This document shows positions 9,389 through 19,148 of a stretch of 50,670 bases of DNA, one piece after another (position 1 is the stretch's first letter; every line of letters starts with the position of its first letter). Under the pieces are notes generated by a model. The model was not told the DNA's origin. It worked only from the letters and a program-made list of their open reading frames with translations, and searched no databases. This DNA is from Arenibacter sp. ARW7G5Y1 (GTDB taxonomy: Bacteria; Bacteroidota; Bacteroidia; Flavobacteriales; Flavobacteriaceae), in assembly GCF_003201775.1 (NCBI RefSeq), contig NZ_QJJZ01000012.1, positions 149,493 to 200,162 of the forward strand, written 5' to 3'. Made by a program: the position numbers and the translations under genes.

Positions 9389-9409
9389 ATAAGTCCAATT
9401 TAGTAAATC
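9389..9409 (-). repeat. Relic of the shared cassette leader core
   Basis: The plus strand reads ATAAGTCCAATTTAGTAAATC, close to the leader core at 29181, 32404, 38923 and 39881. As in those cases it lies upstream of a small minus-strand gene. A CAACAAC string precedes it, as in the right ends of the units in the island. Confidence 0.5.
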
Positions 9410-10027
9410 CATTATGTTGATCTGCCATGCTGGTTGGTTTGCACTCCACCCCTATTAAGTATAGAATTGGACATCCCCGGAAAGTTTGATCTGACCCTGA
9501 TATAGAAATGGGGTCCATGCCAAGGAATTGTTCCTATTTGACTCCCAGTACTATCATTTTCCTATAAAATACCAAACGAACTTTTAACAGTAACTTTGCC
9601 TAAAACCAAAGTAAATGGGCCAACAACTAAAAAGGAACAAAAGTTTCCCCTTGCCCCTTTTCCAACAAAACTAACTAACTCAATGCTTCTATTCTTTTGG
9701 TTCGTTTCCTTCATTGCAACAAATTATGGTCATGTGGAGGAGCTAATGTATTTAAGGTGGATACAGGCAGTTCAAGGTCTTCACTTAATCGATCATTTTT
9801 TCAATTAAGATTCCAAACTGCCTTTTTTACGGTAGCACTGTGCACTACATAATTATGGTAGTGGGCGCGGTCATACCCTTCCAAAATAGACTTGACATGT
9901 CTAATTATACCACTAAACTCTTGGATTTTCCAATCCCTAAAAGCCCAATGCCCCGAAAAATGTATTATAATAACTGTAAAATATCCCTGAAGAAAACCTT
10001 AAGGAATACTACAATTATCATTACTGC
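9410..10027. other. Intergenic region without a recognisable gene
   Basis: Two short plus-strand frames (9596-9808 and 9840-10106) have low-complexity, unfamiliar translations and no credible start context, so I do not call them genes. The stretch probably holds decayed sequence between the lipoprotein gene and the truncated isomerase. Confidence 0.4.
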
Positions 10028-10330
10028 TCAATACTGGCACCTAGCAGAAATATTCTTAAGTTCTTGTACACTTTCGGCCACAACCTCTAATTCCCTAAAT
10101 GCATAACTGGGATGTAGGGTATCTACCTCAACTGCAAAAAAGCCTTTATAATTTACGTCCACCAGCAACTGCGCGATCCGTTGGTTATCAATAAGCCCAT
10201 GTCCCGTGGGGACACAGGAGAAAAAACACCAATCATTGACAGACACTCCTTTAACGGGAAGCATGTCCTTCTTGGAGAAGGCTACAACACAACCTTGATC
10301 TTTCATTTCAATAATTGTGCAAATTCTTTA
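10028..10330 (-). pseudogene. Truncated sugar phosphate isomerase/epimerase (C-terminal fragment)
   Basis: The frame encodes about 92-100 residues ending in a stretch typical of the C-terminus of xylose-isomerase-like TIM barrels: VPTGHGLIDNQRIAQLL, then YKGFFAVEVDTLHPSY. The family usually has 280-300 residues, so the N-terminal two thirds are missing. The frame stays open only to a stop at 10328-10330, directly downstream of the DUF5695 gene. It is probably the remains of the last gene of the arabinose locus, truncated by a deletion that joined its end to the preceding gene. Confidence 0.65.
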
Positions 10331-10337
10331 AGAAGAA

Positions 10338-13028
10338 TTATAATTCAATTTGAAAAGAAACATCTCTTAAAGGAATTTCATATGCCCCACTAAGTCTATT
10401 ATAGGATAAATCCTTCTCTTTATTTATCCTTAAATAAGCATTGGGGGTAAAATCATCCTTTTTGGACAAGGTAAGGGTTACCTGTTTTGATTCTGTATTA
10501 TAGGTGAACTTCTTAAACGCACCAGCATCCAGAGTGACCCATAAATCAATTGGGGCAATAAATATTCTGGATTTTGACGCAGTAGTTATGTCCACTTCAA
10601 CAATATTTTTATTTATATGAAGATTTCCCCCAAAAGCTAACCACCCCAAATCCTTATCATGTGTCAAATACGTTGCCGAATTCACTGCATAACCGTAAAA
10701 TCCAGAACCATAGTCTCCAGAAATCCCATCTATTTCCAGGGTTGACGGAAAAGAATGAAATGCAGCCGGACCAAAACCATCCTGGGTAATATTGGAGATA
10801 CCACCCAAAAGTCCACCATACCCTACTTTCAACAAATACAAATCTTCCGGTGTTTTTCTAAATTGTGTTAACACTGGAATAGCGTTCAAGGAAGATCCAT
10901 AATGATGTATTTGTCGTTCCACCCTAGACGTCTCCCCTGCCTTACCCCCATATAGAAAATCCCAATACCTCCGTGCATTACCATTGTAAGCCCAATGTGG
11001 CATGGTTGGCATATAGGCCAGAATAGCATTTAAAGTTATGCCTGCCTTATCATTATACCCAAAATAATCGGACCACAGGTACACCTCCTCTTGCCCCGTA
11101 GAATCCCAAGGCATTTCACTTCCGAAAGGGTAATCCAGGGCCCGCCAATGATTGGCCCTCTCCTTCATTTTTGCTTCCAACTCATTGCCCAGCTTCAAAT
11201 ATCCCTCACTTTTTAGGTCGTTTAGCAAATAAAGGAATACAGACCCTTCCATCTGCCCAAAAACTGAGTAATATGGGGCCTGTTCCAACATGGCTATACT
11301 GGTATGGTATGCATTGTTCAAATACCATTCCCAAGTCCGGTTATCCACTAATCCTTTCCTGTACCTAGCTAAGCGGTACATGACCCAATATGCGGCGGTG
11401 ACATGGGGATAGTTATAAGATCTTCCAGGGTCATTGGCATGTTCATGATTCCAGGCAGCCCAGGTTTTATAATTGATCCCATCACTATAGGTTCCCTTTG
11501 GTAAGGAATCCGGTTCGTAATAGAACACACTTTTTTTAACGCCATATTTATGGGGGCCCCCACTATATTGAATATCTCCCCATAAGGTAGAATCTATAAA
11601 CTTTTGGATTTTTTGTATTTCACTACGCTCAGGCAGTACCAATTGCTTCATTATGGCCGCCAACCAACTACCGGCTCCGCCCTCATCACTCAGGCCACTG
11701 ATCCATACCCTACTGTCCTCGGTTAACTTTCTTTTTGTATCATAATCATAGCTAATAAAAGAAGGGTTTCTATGGAAAGGGTCGTTGGGATCATTAAACC
11801 ATTGTTCCGTAGCCAAAAAATGTCCAAAATCCTTTACTACCTCTGTTTCAGGTTTAATTACCTTGTAGTTTACAGTTTGTTGTTTCCCATCCTCGTAGGT
11901 AATGGTCAACCGTGCCCTTCCCCATTTTTTGCCTAGTACACTATAGCTTTTCTGTCCCTTTGGCGTCTTGGCAACTTCTTTAACCTCCAAAGCTCCATTA
12001 GGTACTATTTCCAAGGATGTAACCTTTTTGCTATAATCAATAAATAATTGGGCTTTTACGTCTTGGGGAACCACAAAGCCCGGGACCCCATTTACTACTG
12101 GAACTTTTTCCTCTACCAAAGTTCTTTGCACCTCTTTTATTCCTTTGGAAAGTACAAGTTTAAAAGAAAAATTTTTAGCCTCCTTAGGTTCCAATATCAC
12201 TGAAGTTGGTGTATTCCACTGTTCCACTCCTTGCCATTCATTTTCAGCATAAGCCTTACTATAGACCATCCATTCATGGAATCCCTCAAAAACAATACTT
12301 CTTGGCGTGGGATCATCCAAGAGTGGCCTATAGGCTTCAAAAGACATGTTTTGAAGCGGTAAGACCAATAGAACCGGACCTTTCCCTGATAAGCGTTTCA
12401 CCTCCAAATATCCAGCATCCATACCGATATAAGGGTCAAAAAATACATTTTGGGCATGGGTTTCAACCAGTGATTTGCCTTCCAATATATTATTAAAAAT
12501 CATGGGTACTCCCAAAGCACCAATTTCGATGGATTTGCTACTCCTATTCCTTATTTCAAAACGAATTGCCAAATGGTCATTATCCAATTCATAAAACCTA
12601 TGAACGCTTACAGGTATATCGGCAGGGAATGTATTTGATAAATCTGCTGCTGCCAAAATATTTCCAGAGACCTCCAAAGGTTCAACCTTAACTCGCTTGG
12701 TAGCCGTAGAATAACTTTTCCAAATTCCTTTGGCTTCCTTAATTCTTAAATTGATATCCCCTAAATGATATAACCCGTCCTTATCCCTAATTTCCAACCG
12801 ATCACTAGGTGTAAAATCGAAATCCAAATTTTTATTGGGACGCAAAGCTGCCACTGTTTGCGAGGCCTTGACCAACTTTAACTGAAAGTCCGGGGTAGTA
12901 AATTTTTGATATACATCGGCTATGCCAAGTGTAGGTTCCTTGGCCTCTACCTTACTCCAATAACCTTGTGCCTTAGTGAAAAAGCCAACCATTATAAATA
13001 GTACCGTGCAAAAAAGTCTAAATTTCAT
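10338..13028 (-). CDS. Secreted DUF5695-family protein, probable glycoside hydrolase-like
   Basis: A large exported protein (about 896 residues) with signal peptide MKFRLFCTVLFIMVGFFTKA from the ATG at 13028; an ATG ten codons upstream (13058) is possible. I recognise the general look of DUF5695: a beta-rich N-terminal half (GLYHLGDINLRIKEA), followed after about residue 440 by a helical part with aromatic-rich segments such as AWNHEHANDPGRSYNYPHV, resembling an (alpha/alpha)6 barrel. The activity of the family is not established to my knowledge. Its place 53 bp (23 bp with the upstream start) after the GH127 gene points to a role in arabinan or arabinogalactan breakdown. No sorting domain is visible at the C-terminus. 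Confidence 0.65.
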   Translation of the reverse strand: MKFRLFCTVLFIMVGFFTKAQGYWSKVEAKEPTLGIADVYQKFTTPDFQLKLVKASQTVAALRPNKNLDFDFTPSDRLEIRDKDGLYHLGDINLRIKEAKGIWKSYSTATKRVKVEPLEVSGNILAAADLSNTFPADIPVSVHRFYELDNDHLAIRFEIRNRSSKSIEIGALGVPMIFNNILEGKSLVETHAQNVFFDPYIGMDAGYLEVKRLSGKGPVLLVLPLQNMSFEAYRPLLDDPTPRSIVFEGFHEWMVYSKAYAENEWQGVEQWNTPTSVILEPKEAKNFSFKLVLSKGIKEVQRTLVEEKVPVVNGVPGFVVPQDVKAQLFIDYSKKVTSLEIVPNGALEVKEVAKTPKGQKSYSVLGKKWGRARLTITYEDGKQQTVNYKVIKPETEVVKDFGHFLATEQWFNDPNDPFHRNPSFISYDYDTKRKLTEDSRVWISGLSDEGGAGSWLAAIMKQLVLPERSEIQKIQKFIDSTLWGDIQYSGGPHKYGVKKSVFYYEPDSLPKGTYSDGINYKTWAAWNHEHANDPGRSYNYPHVTAAYWVMYRLARYRKGLVDNRTWEWYLNNAYHTSIAMLEQAPYYSVFGQMEGSVFLYLLNDLKSEGYLKLGNELEAKMKERANHWRALDYPFGSEMPWDSTGQEEVYLWSDYFGYNDKAGITLNAILAYMPTMPHWAYNGNARRYWDFLYGGKAGETSRVERQIHHYGSSLNAIPVLTQFRKTPEDLYLLKVGYGGLLGGISNITQDGFGPAAFHSFPSTLEIDGISGDYGSGFYGYAVNSATYLTHDKDLGWLAFGGNLHINKNIVEVDITTASKSRIFIAPIDLWVTLDAGAFKKFTYNTESKQVTLTLSKKDDFTPNAYLRINKEKDLSYNRLSGAYEIPLRDVSFQIEL

Positions 13029-13081
13029 ATGCCTTGTTTTATTCGAAATTGAAATCAACCTCTCATTACGTAAATTCCCAA

Positions 13082-16000
13082 TTATTTAAGTATTACATCC
13101 AGATATACTGAATGCCGCCCATAAGTTTCATAAAAAGGTTTAAAATCCACTCCATCAATAGTAAATTCCAGTTTTCCCGATTTCTCCTTAATCGATCTAC
13201 CAATATCTTTTGCATCCAATATTACCTTACGCCATTCCTTACTGGGACCAGACTCTTGGGCCGCCAATAAAACGGGGCCATAAAATAAACTGGCTATGTT
13301 TTCTTGATCCATAACTGGGTCCAAATGAAATTGAAATGGCATACTAAGTTCAATCCTGTCACCATCTTTCCAATGACCACCTAAAGAAAGGTAGCTTCCG
13401 GGGACAGCATTTGCCATTTGTTTCTTGTTATTTATTTTTACAAAAAATCCTTTGGTCGCCCATTTTGGCACACGAACTTTTATATCAAATTCTCCTCCCC
13501 CACGTATTGTCAATAGGGTTTGATCTTCATTAGGAAAATCGGTTGTTTGTTCTATAGTTACTTTTTTTTCGGTCCAACTTAAGGTTGAGGGCACAAATAG
13601 ATTAACAAAGAGAGCCTTGTTATCCGAACTTCTAAAATAGATTGAATTCTGAAGCTTTGTGCTACTTTCAAGGGCCGTACCATTACAGCAGGTAAAGCCT
13701 TCCATATCAGGATTGCCAAACTTCTTGACCGAACCTGGTCTTAACGGAACATGATAGGTATTTGCTGGACTATCCTCTGCAACGGAGGCAAGAATATGGT
13801 TATATAGTCCACGCTCATAATAATCCATTAGCTCTGCTCGCTGATCAAAAAGAAAAAGATTTCTCGTTAATTTGAGCATATTATAGGTAGCGCAAGTTTC
13901 ATTCTGCCCACCAGCCGATAACCCATTTTCATAAATCGTAGCCGGCTCACTGATAAAACATTCCGCGTTGGCAGGATTACGGGCCCCAGCTACCCCCCCA
14001 ATACTATACATGTAACCATTAATGGTTTTATTCCAAAAATTATCCGCTATTCTATAATATTCAGGGACATTAGAATCCCTATACATTTCAAGAGCCCCCA
14101 TCATTTGGGGTATATGCTGGTTGGCATGCAATCCGCGAAAGGTATCCACATTTTTAGCCAAACCATGTGAGTGTTCCGCATTCCCAAAGAAAACTTTAAT
14201 GTTATCAAATGCCTGTGCCAGCTCTAAGTATTTATTTTCATTGGACATCCTATAAAGACGTGCCATAACTTCATTCATACCTCCAAACTCTCCTGCTATA
14301 TAGGTATTCCACATACTGATAAGTGTTTCGGTCGTTAATCGACTCATACGTGTATGAACCCAACTTCCCACCCCTTTGGCAATTTCCAGTGCTTTTTCAT
14401 TACCACTCACTTCGTATATATCAAGTAGTCCTGCTAAAATTTTGTGCAAGGTATAATAGGGAGCCCAGATTTTGGTATTCCCTGTGCCATAGGTAGCACC
14501 CTTTTCCAACATAATAAATTGATCGGGAGGATAAGCGCTTAGGTATCCCTTACCCCAATTCCAGTAATCTGTTCGGATACCTTCAACACTTAAGTCGGAA
14601 TCAAAATCCATTTTACCCGGTCCAGGAGGTACCTTTGCAGGATCTGAAACATGTTCGCCTGAAGTTTCTATCGGTTGTCCGGACATCTGGGATAATTGGT
14701 AAAGGACATTGACCATGTACTTCATTTTTTCCGAGAAATTTTCTTGGAGTTCCTTGTTGTACCCTGTAGAGGCATAAGCTTGGGCAACAGCGGTGAGGTA
14801 ATGTCCCGTAGCATGGCCCCGCAGTTTGGTTTCCTGGCTGTCCCAAACGCCCAATGGCTCAGCTCCTTCGGGTTGTTCCTGTCCAAAGGCGTTCCTAAAC
14901 ATATAAAGAAAATTATCGGGGTTTATTTGGGCAAGTTTTGTGATAAACTTATCCCGGTTTTCTATAAATTTTGTACGTTGCCCATGAACATTATTGTTTA
15001 GTGATACCTGATCAAGATCAAACACTTCCAGTTCCCGTTTGGGGGTAGCCGGTACTTTCCCGTCTTTCACGTTTACAATGGCCTTAGGCCTTATTTCTGA
15101 ACCAGATATAATACCCTCAACGGTATATGTCCTGGGCGAGAGTACTTCGGTATTATCTTTTGGCGAGGGCCAAATTACCCTTACATTGCCCTTCTTGATC
15201 CCTTTGCTATAAATTCCCTTTACATAAGGTGGAAGCTGTGGGAGAAACCCGACTTGCGTTTCAACTTCAATATTTTCAACACTTTTCAAGTATTCATTAT
15301 AAAGCTGAGGAGTCCCTTTAGGAAACATGGGGAGATCACCGTCAAGTTCAACCTTTGTACCTACAACGGCTTCATCATCCTCCAGTGCATTTTTATATAT
15401 TCCCGCTATTTGCTTTTCACCCAAGGGAATTCTGTAGATTCTGAAATCGTGTACTTTCGCATTTAGGGAAGTGGCCTCGGAGCGTATTGATCTGCCTATG
15501 TAGAGCAAATTATTTTCACTTGAATTGGAATCGAAGAGCTGTTCCCATCCAAGGTTTATATCGTTCACCTTTTCAACAAGATTTCCATTGATGTATGTAC
15601 TTAGAGACTTGGAGGGAGCATCAATAACAATTGCCAAATGATTCCATTTATCAACCTCCAAGGGAGGTTGCCCTGACAAATGGATATTTCCGTTTTCAGA
15701 AGCTATTTCAACCTGGTAAGCTTCTTTAGTTTCAATTCCCCTTGGTGCGACAAAAAAATGGGACTCATTGTTTCCAAAATCAAAAAAAAACTGACCGTTC
15801 TCCGAAGAACGTAGGTAGATCCATCCTGTAACGCTTATAGATTCCTGCTGTGCGATAGCTTCCCCTGGAATAGTAACAAAAGCTTTGGAATTTTTGGTTA
15901 AGGAAAGTACTTGTCCAAACTGATCATCATTAATAAAATGAACCCCGGAATCATCAATTTGACCGTGTAAATTATTCCTTGACCAGTCCTTTACATTACC

Positions 16001-16138
16001 ATCAAATAAATAACGGACAATCAACGCTGTTTCGCCTATTCCGTCCAACATCTGATTACCAGTTTGGGCTACTAAAGTTGATGTAAACAACATTGGACAA
16101 CTTAGTATTACTATAATAAATAATTTGTATGTTTTCAT
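13082..16138 (-). CDS. Secreted GH127 beta-L-arabinofuranosidase with LamG domain
   Basis: A signal peptide (MKTYKLFIIVILSCPMLFTS) is followed by a concanavalin/LamG-like domain (about 35-240; WIYLRSSENGQFFFDFG, WNHLAIVIDAPSKSLSTYING), a short Ig-like segment (about 320-370) and the GH127 catalytic part (about 390-1018). The catalytic set matches HypBA1 of Bifidobacterium: NETC (Glu747, Cys749), TCCNGT (Cys817-Cys818) and a Glu 16 residues before Glu747 (SEPATIYE, about 731), the expected acid/base. The family uses a zinc-held Cys nucleophile to remove beta-L-arabinofuranose. It follows the symporter gene by 188 bp in the araBDA cluster, which fits release of L-arabinose outside the cytoplasm. 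Confidence 0.9.
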   Translation of the reverse strand: MKTYKLFIIVILSCPMLFTSTLVAQTGNQMLDGIGETALIVRYLFDGNVKDWSRNNLHGQIDDSGVHFINDDQFGQVLSLTKNSKAFVTIPGEAIAQQESISVTGWIYLRSSENGQFFFDFGNNESHFFVAPRGIETKEAYQVEIASENGNIHLSGQPPLEVDKWNHLAIVIDAPSKSLSTYINGNLVEKVNDINLGWEQLFDSNSSENNLLYIGRSIRSEATSLNAKVHDFRIYRIPLGEKQIAGIYKNALEDDEAVVGTKVELDGDLPMFPKGTPQLYNEYLKSVENIEVETQVGFLPQLPPYVKGIYSKGIKKGNVRVIWPSPKDNTEVLSPRTYTVEGIISGSEIRPKAIVNVKDGKVPATPKRELEVFDLDQVSLNNNVHGQRTKFIENRDKFITKLAQINPDNFLYMFRNAFGQEQPEGAEPLGVWDSQETKLRGHATGHYLTAVAQAYASTGYNKELQENFSEKMKYMVNVLYQLSQMSGQPIETSGEHVSDPAKVPPGPGKMDFDSDLSVEGIRTDYWNWGKGYLSAYPPDQFIMLEKGATYGTGNTKIWAPYYTLHKILAGLLDIYEVSGNEKALEIAKGVGSWVHTRMSRLTTETLISMWNTYIAGEFGGMNEVMARLYRMSNENKYLELAQAFDNIKVFFGNAEHSHGLAKNVDTFRGLHANQHIPQMMGALEMYRDSNVPEYYRIADNFWNKTINGYMYSIGGVAGARNPANAECFISEPATIYENGLSAGGQNETCATYNMLKLTRNLFLFDQRAELMDYYERGLYNHILASVAEDSPANTYHVPLRPGSVKKFGNPDMEGFTCCNGTALESSTKLQNSIYFRSSDNKALFVNLFVPSTLSWTEKKVTIEQTTDFPNEDQTLLTIRGGGEFDIKVRVPKWATKGFFVKINNKKQMANAVPGSYLSLGGHWKDGDRIELSMPFQFHLDPVMDQENIASLFYGPVLLAAQESGPSKEWRKVILDAKDIGRSIKEKSGKLEFTIDGVDFKPFYETYGRHSVYLDVILK

Positions 16139-16326
16139 AACTAAATCCGTTTCTCCTATATTTAAAAATCTATAGTTATTGGGGTTTTATCCACAAAGTT
16201 TACGGCGTTCTTAAAATCCATCCCCAACCCTCCAATGCTTCCTTGTACATTTAGGCAAGCTTTGGAGAACCAAAACTTTCTTCGGAGATTAAGCACCCCA
16301 TTCATAAAAACCAATGATAGATATTC

Positions 16327-17946
16327 CTACTTACCATTAAAAAATATCATCACCGCTATTACAATTAAAATGATCAAAATAGAAATAGCTATATCGACCC
16401 AGCTATAACTACTTTTATTATTATTCTTCTCCTCTTCCGTAATTGTGCCAAAAGTAAGATTCACTATCTGTTCCCTGTCCGGTGCTTTGGTAAGTAAACT
16501 TACCACAACCAGGAATATCAGACAGAACAAAAAGAACCATGCCCCGAAACTGAGAAAATTCATATCCCCTAAATAAAACAAAAAGCTATCCGGGTCTAAA
16601 TTTTCTTTAATTAGTTCTAAGGCGATTCTAAAAAAGGCGACCACAATTCCCATAATCAAGGTTGCAAATGCCCCGGTAGCATTAATCCGCTTATAGAATA
16701 TTCCCAAGATAAATACAGCGGTTATCGGAGGCGCAATATAAGCTTGTACACTTTGAAGATATTCGTATAAAACCCCTGATATATTGGCCATTATCGGAAT
16801 CCATATAATCCCGACAATAACTACAAAGACCGTCGCAATCTGTCCTGTACGCACCAACTTCTTTTCAGGAGTATTGGGCTTTAATTTTTTATATATATCA
16901 ACTGTAAACAAGGTTGAACAAGAGTTGAATACCGAGGCCAAGGAACTCATTAAAGCTGCCAACAATCCTGCAGCTACCAATCCACGTAATCCTGAAGGCA
17001 AAAGGTTACTCATTAATACAGGAAAAGCTTCATCCGGACTGTCCCAATGCAACTCTCCTCGCATTTTGAGGGTCAAGGCGATAATACCAGGAATCAGGAA
17101 TAAAAAGACAGGCAATAATTTCAATAAAGCGCCAAAAATAGTTCCCCGTCTCCCTTCTTTGATATTTCTTGCCGTTAGTGTTCGTTGCACAATGTACTGA
17201 TCTGTACACCAATACCAAATACCAACAATAGTACTGGTGATCAATAGGGACGGCCAAGGAAAATCAGGGTCGGTAGCTGGCCTCCACATATTAAAATATT
17301 CCGGCCCCAAGGTTTCTTGCATACTGCTCCAGCCACCAACTTTGTCCAAACCTATATAGGTTAGTACGGCTGCCCCTAAAATTAAAAGCACCGCTTGTAA
17401 AGTTTCCGTATAAACAACGGCCCGCATACCTCCCAATACGGTATAAATACCTGTTAGGATTACCGTTGCGATTGCTCCGGTCCAAAAATCAATCCCTAAA
17501 AGTGCTGCTACCACTACCCCTCCTGCATATATGGTAACGGAAATTTTTGTAAGCACGTAAGCAATTATAGAGAAAATGGACAATACCCATCTAGACCTAG
17601 CATCAAAACGCTTCTCTAAAAATTCCGGCATGGTAAACACGCCACTTCGTGCATAAAAGGGTAAGAATACCCAGCCCAAAATTAATACCACCCAGGCCTG
17701 TATTTCATAAATCAATAAAGGCAATTTATTACTGGCTCCTGTACCTGCAAGGCCCACCACATGTTCCGAGCCTATGTTGGAGGCAAAAATGGATGCTCCT
17801 ACAACAAACCATCCTATATTTCTACCTGCCAAAAAATAGTCTTCGGTGTTCTCTTCCTTTTTTCGGATTACCCAAATGGCAATCCCTATAAGGACTAAAA
17901 AATATAAGGATATACTAATCCAGTCTAAGGTATCCAATGGTTGCAT
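16327..17946 (-). CDS. Sodium/sugar symporter (SSS family)
   Basis: A sodium:solute symporter of the SGLT type, 539 residues, with about 13-14 hydrophobic segments. Family signatures are present: an ENTEDYFLAGRNIGWFVVG loop after the first helix, SNIGSEHVVGLAGTGA, and GGMRAVVYTETLQ. It should import a sugar with Na+ across the inner membrane. Only 8 bp separate it from the mutarotase gene upstream, and the arabinose genes flank it, so L-arabinose is the likely cargo (inference). Confidence 0.92.
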   Translation of the reverse strand: MQPLDTLDWISISLYFLVLIGIAIWVIRKKEENTEDYFLAGRNIGWFVVGASIFASNIGSEHVVGLAGTGASNKLPLLIYEIQAWVVLILGWVFLPFYARSGVFTMPEFLEKRFDARSRWVLSIFSIIAYVLTKISVTIYAGGVVVAALLGIDFWTGAIATVILTGIYTVLGGMRAVVYTETLQAVLLILGAAVLTYIGLDKVGGWSSMQETLGPEYFNMWRPATDPDFPWPSLLITSTIVGIWYWCTDQYIVQRTLTARNIKEGRRGTIFGALLKLLPVFLFLIPGIIALTLKMRGELHWDSPDEAFPVLMSNLLPSGLRGLVAAGLLAALMSSLASVFNSCSTLFTVDIYKKLKPNTPEKKLVRTGQIATVFVVIVGIIWIPIMANISGVLYEYLQSVQAYIAPPITAVFILGIFYKRINATGAFATLIMGIVVAFFRIALELIKENLDPDSFLFYLGDMNFLSFGAWFFLFCLIFLVVVSLLTKAPDREQIVNLTFGTITEEEKNNNKSSYSWVDIAISILIILIVIAVMIFFNGK

Positions 17947-17954
17947 GTTGGTGG

Positions 17955-19136
17955 TTATTTTGTAGAAAATTTAAAAGTAGTTTTAGTGGTGTACCTATCT
18001 CCCGGTACCAAGGTTACGGATGGGAATTCCGGTTGGTTGGGTGAATCCGGATAGTGTTGTGTTTCCAAACAAAAACCCGAACGCAAGGCATATGTTCCGC
18101 CGTTGGGTGCCGGCAGAGTACCATCCAAAAAATTACCTGTATAAAATTGAATCCCCGGTTCCTCGGTAAGTACCTCCAAACTGCGGCCCGTTTCTGGATG
18201 ATAAGCCTTGACCACCGACCTATAACCCGCACTTTGGCGGTTCAACACCCAACAATGGTCATATCCCCCGCCCAGCTGAAGTTGTTCATTCTCAGCATCA
18301 ATATCTTTTCCTATCAACTTGGCCTTTCTGAAATCGAAGGGCGTACCTTCCACAGATGCCAACTCCCCGGTAGGAATCAAACCACTATCAACAGGAAGGA
18401 ATTTATCCGCATCTATTTCCAATACATGGTCTAAAATTGTTCTTGAAAAATCACCTGAAAGATTAAAATAGGCATGTTGCGTTAAATTGACCACCGTTGT
18501 TTTATCGGTAACCGCTTCGTACAATACTTCCAAGCTATTATCCGTATTAAGAATATAGGTGACCGTAGTTGTTAAGTTGCCTGGAAAACCTTCCTCCATA
18601 TCAGCACTCACATAGGTTAGTTTCAACTTTATGGAGTCATCGCTTTCTTCAATGGCAGCATCCCAAACCCTTTTATCAAATCCTTTTTCTCCCCCGTGAA
18701 GGCTATTTTCCCCATTATTTTGTGCCAAGGTATATTCTTCACCATCAAGACTAAACTTACCTTTGGCTATTCTATTTCCATATCTTCCTATAAGTGCCCC
18801 AAAAAAAGGATTGTCCTTTTCATATTGGGCCAGATTATTGAATCCCAACACTACATTTTTCATGTTTCCCTCACTATCCGGGGTTCGCAAAGAGGTGATT
18901 CTTCCGCCGTAGGTGATGATATCCACTTGGATTCCATCCCTATTTTCCAGGGTATATTTAGCTACATTTTCACCTTCGGCAGTAGTGCCAAAATCACTTT
19001 TTGTAATGCTTTGGGATTTTTCCATTTGTTCTGGTTCCAAATTTTCTCTTTTCGTTTTATTGTCCTTACAACCGTTATTTAGAACTAACAGAGTTCCAAA
19101 TAAAAATATGGACAAAGGTGTTTTGAATGTTCTCAT
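17955..19136 (-). CDS. galM: Aldose 1-epimerase (mutarotase), lipoprotein form
   Basis: A galactose mutarotase-type enzyme that interconverts the anomers of aldoses. Motifs seen: NSLHGGEKGFDKRVWDA, VNLTQHAYFNLSG with the catalytic His, and EPGIQFYTGNFLDG close to the catalytic Glu. The N-terminus MRTFKTPLSIFLFGTLLVLN followed by NGC is a lipobox, so the enzyme would act in the periplasm and feed the symporter next to it. It lies 12 bp after araA and 8 bp before the symporter, which indicates one operon. Confidence 0.93.
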   Translation of the reverse strand: MRTFKTPLSIFLFGTLLVLNNGCKDNKTKRENLEPEQMEKSQSITKSDFGTTAEGENVAKYTLENRDGIQVDIITYGGRITSLRTPDSEGNMKNVVLGFNNLAQYEKDNPFFGALIGRYGNRIAKGKFSLDGEEYTLAQNNGENSLHGGEKGFDKRVWDAAIEESDDSIKLKLTYVSADMEEGFPGNLTTTVTYILNTDNSLEVLYEAVTDKTTVVNLTQHAYFNLSGDFSRTILDHVLEIDADKFLPVDSGLIPTGELASVEGTPFDFRKAKLIGKDIDAENEQLQLGGGYDHCWVLNRQSAGYRSVVKAYHPETGRSLEVLTEEPGIQFYTGNFLDGTLPAPNGGTYALRSGFCLETQHYPDSPNQPEFPSVTLVPGDRYTTKTTFKFSTK

Positions 19137-19148
19137 ACTATCCGATTT

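Noticed and set aside
9596..10106. Two plus-strand frames of 70 and 88 codons
   Set aside because: Unfamiliar translations, no start context, and the second overlaps the recognisable isomerase fragment on the other strand.
16162..16305. 48-codon minus-strand frame between the symporter and GH127 genes, ending in KTPITIDF
   Set aside because: It looks somewhat protein-like and may be a remnant, but I recognise no family, no ribosome binding site and no size that fits a known small protein. It remains only a possibility.
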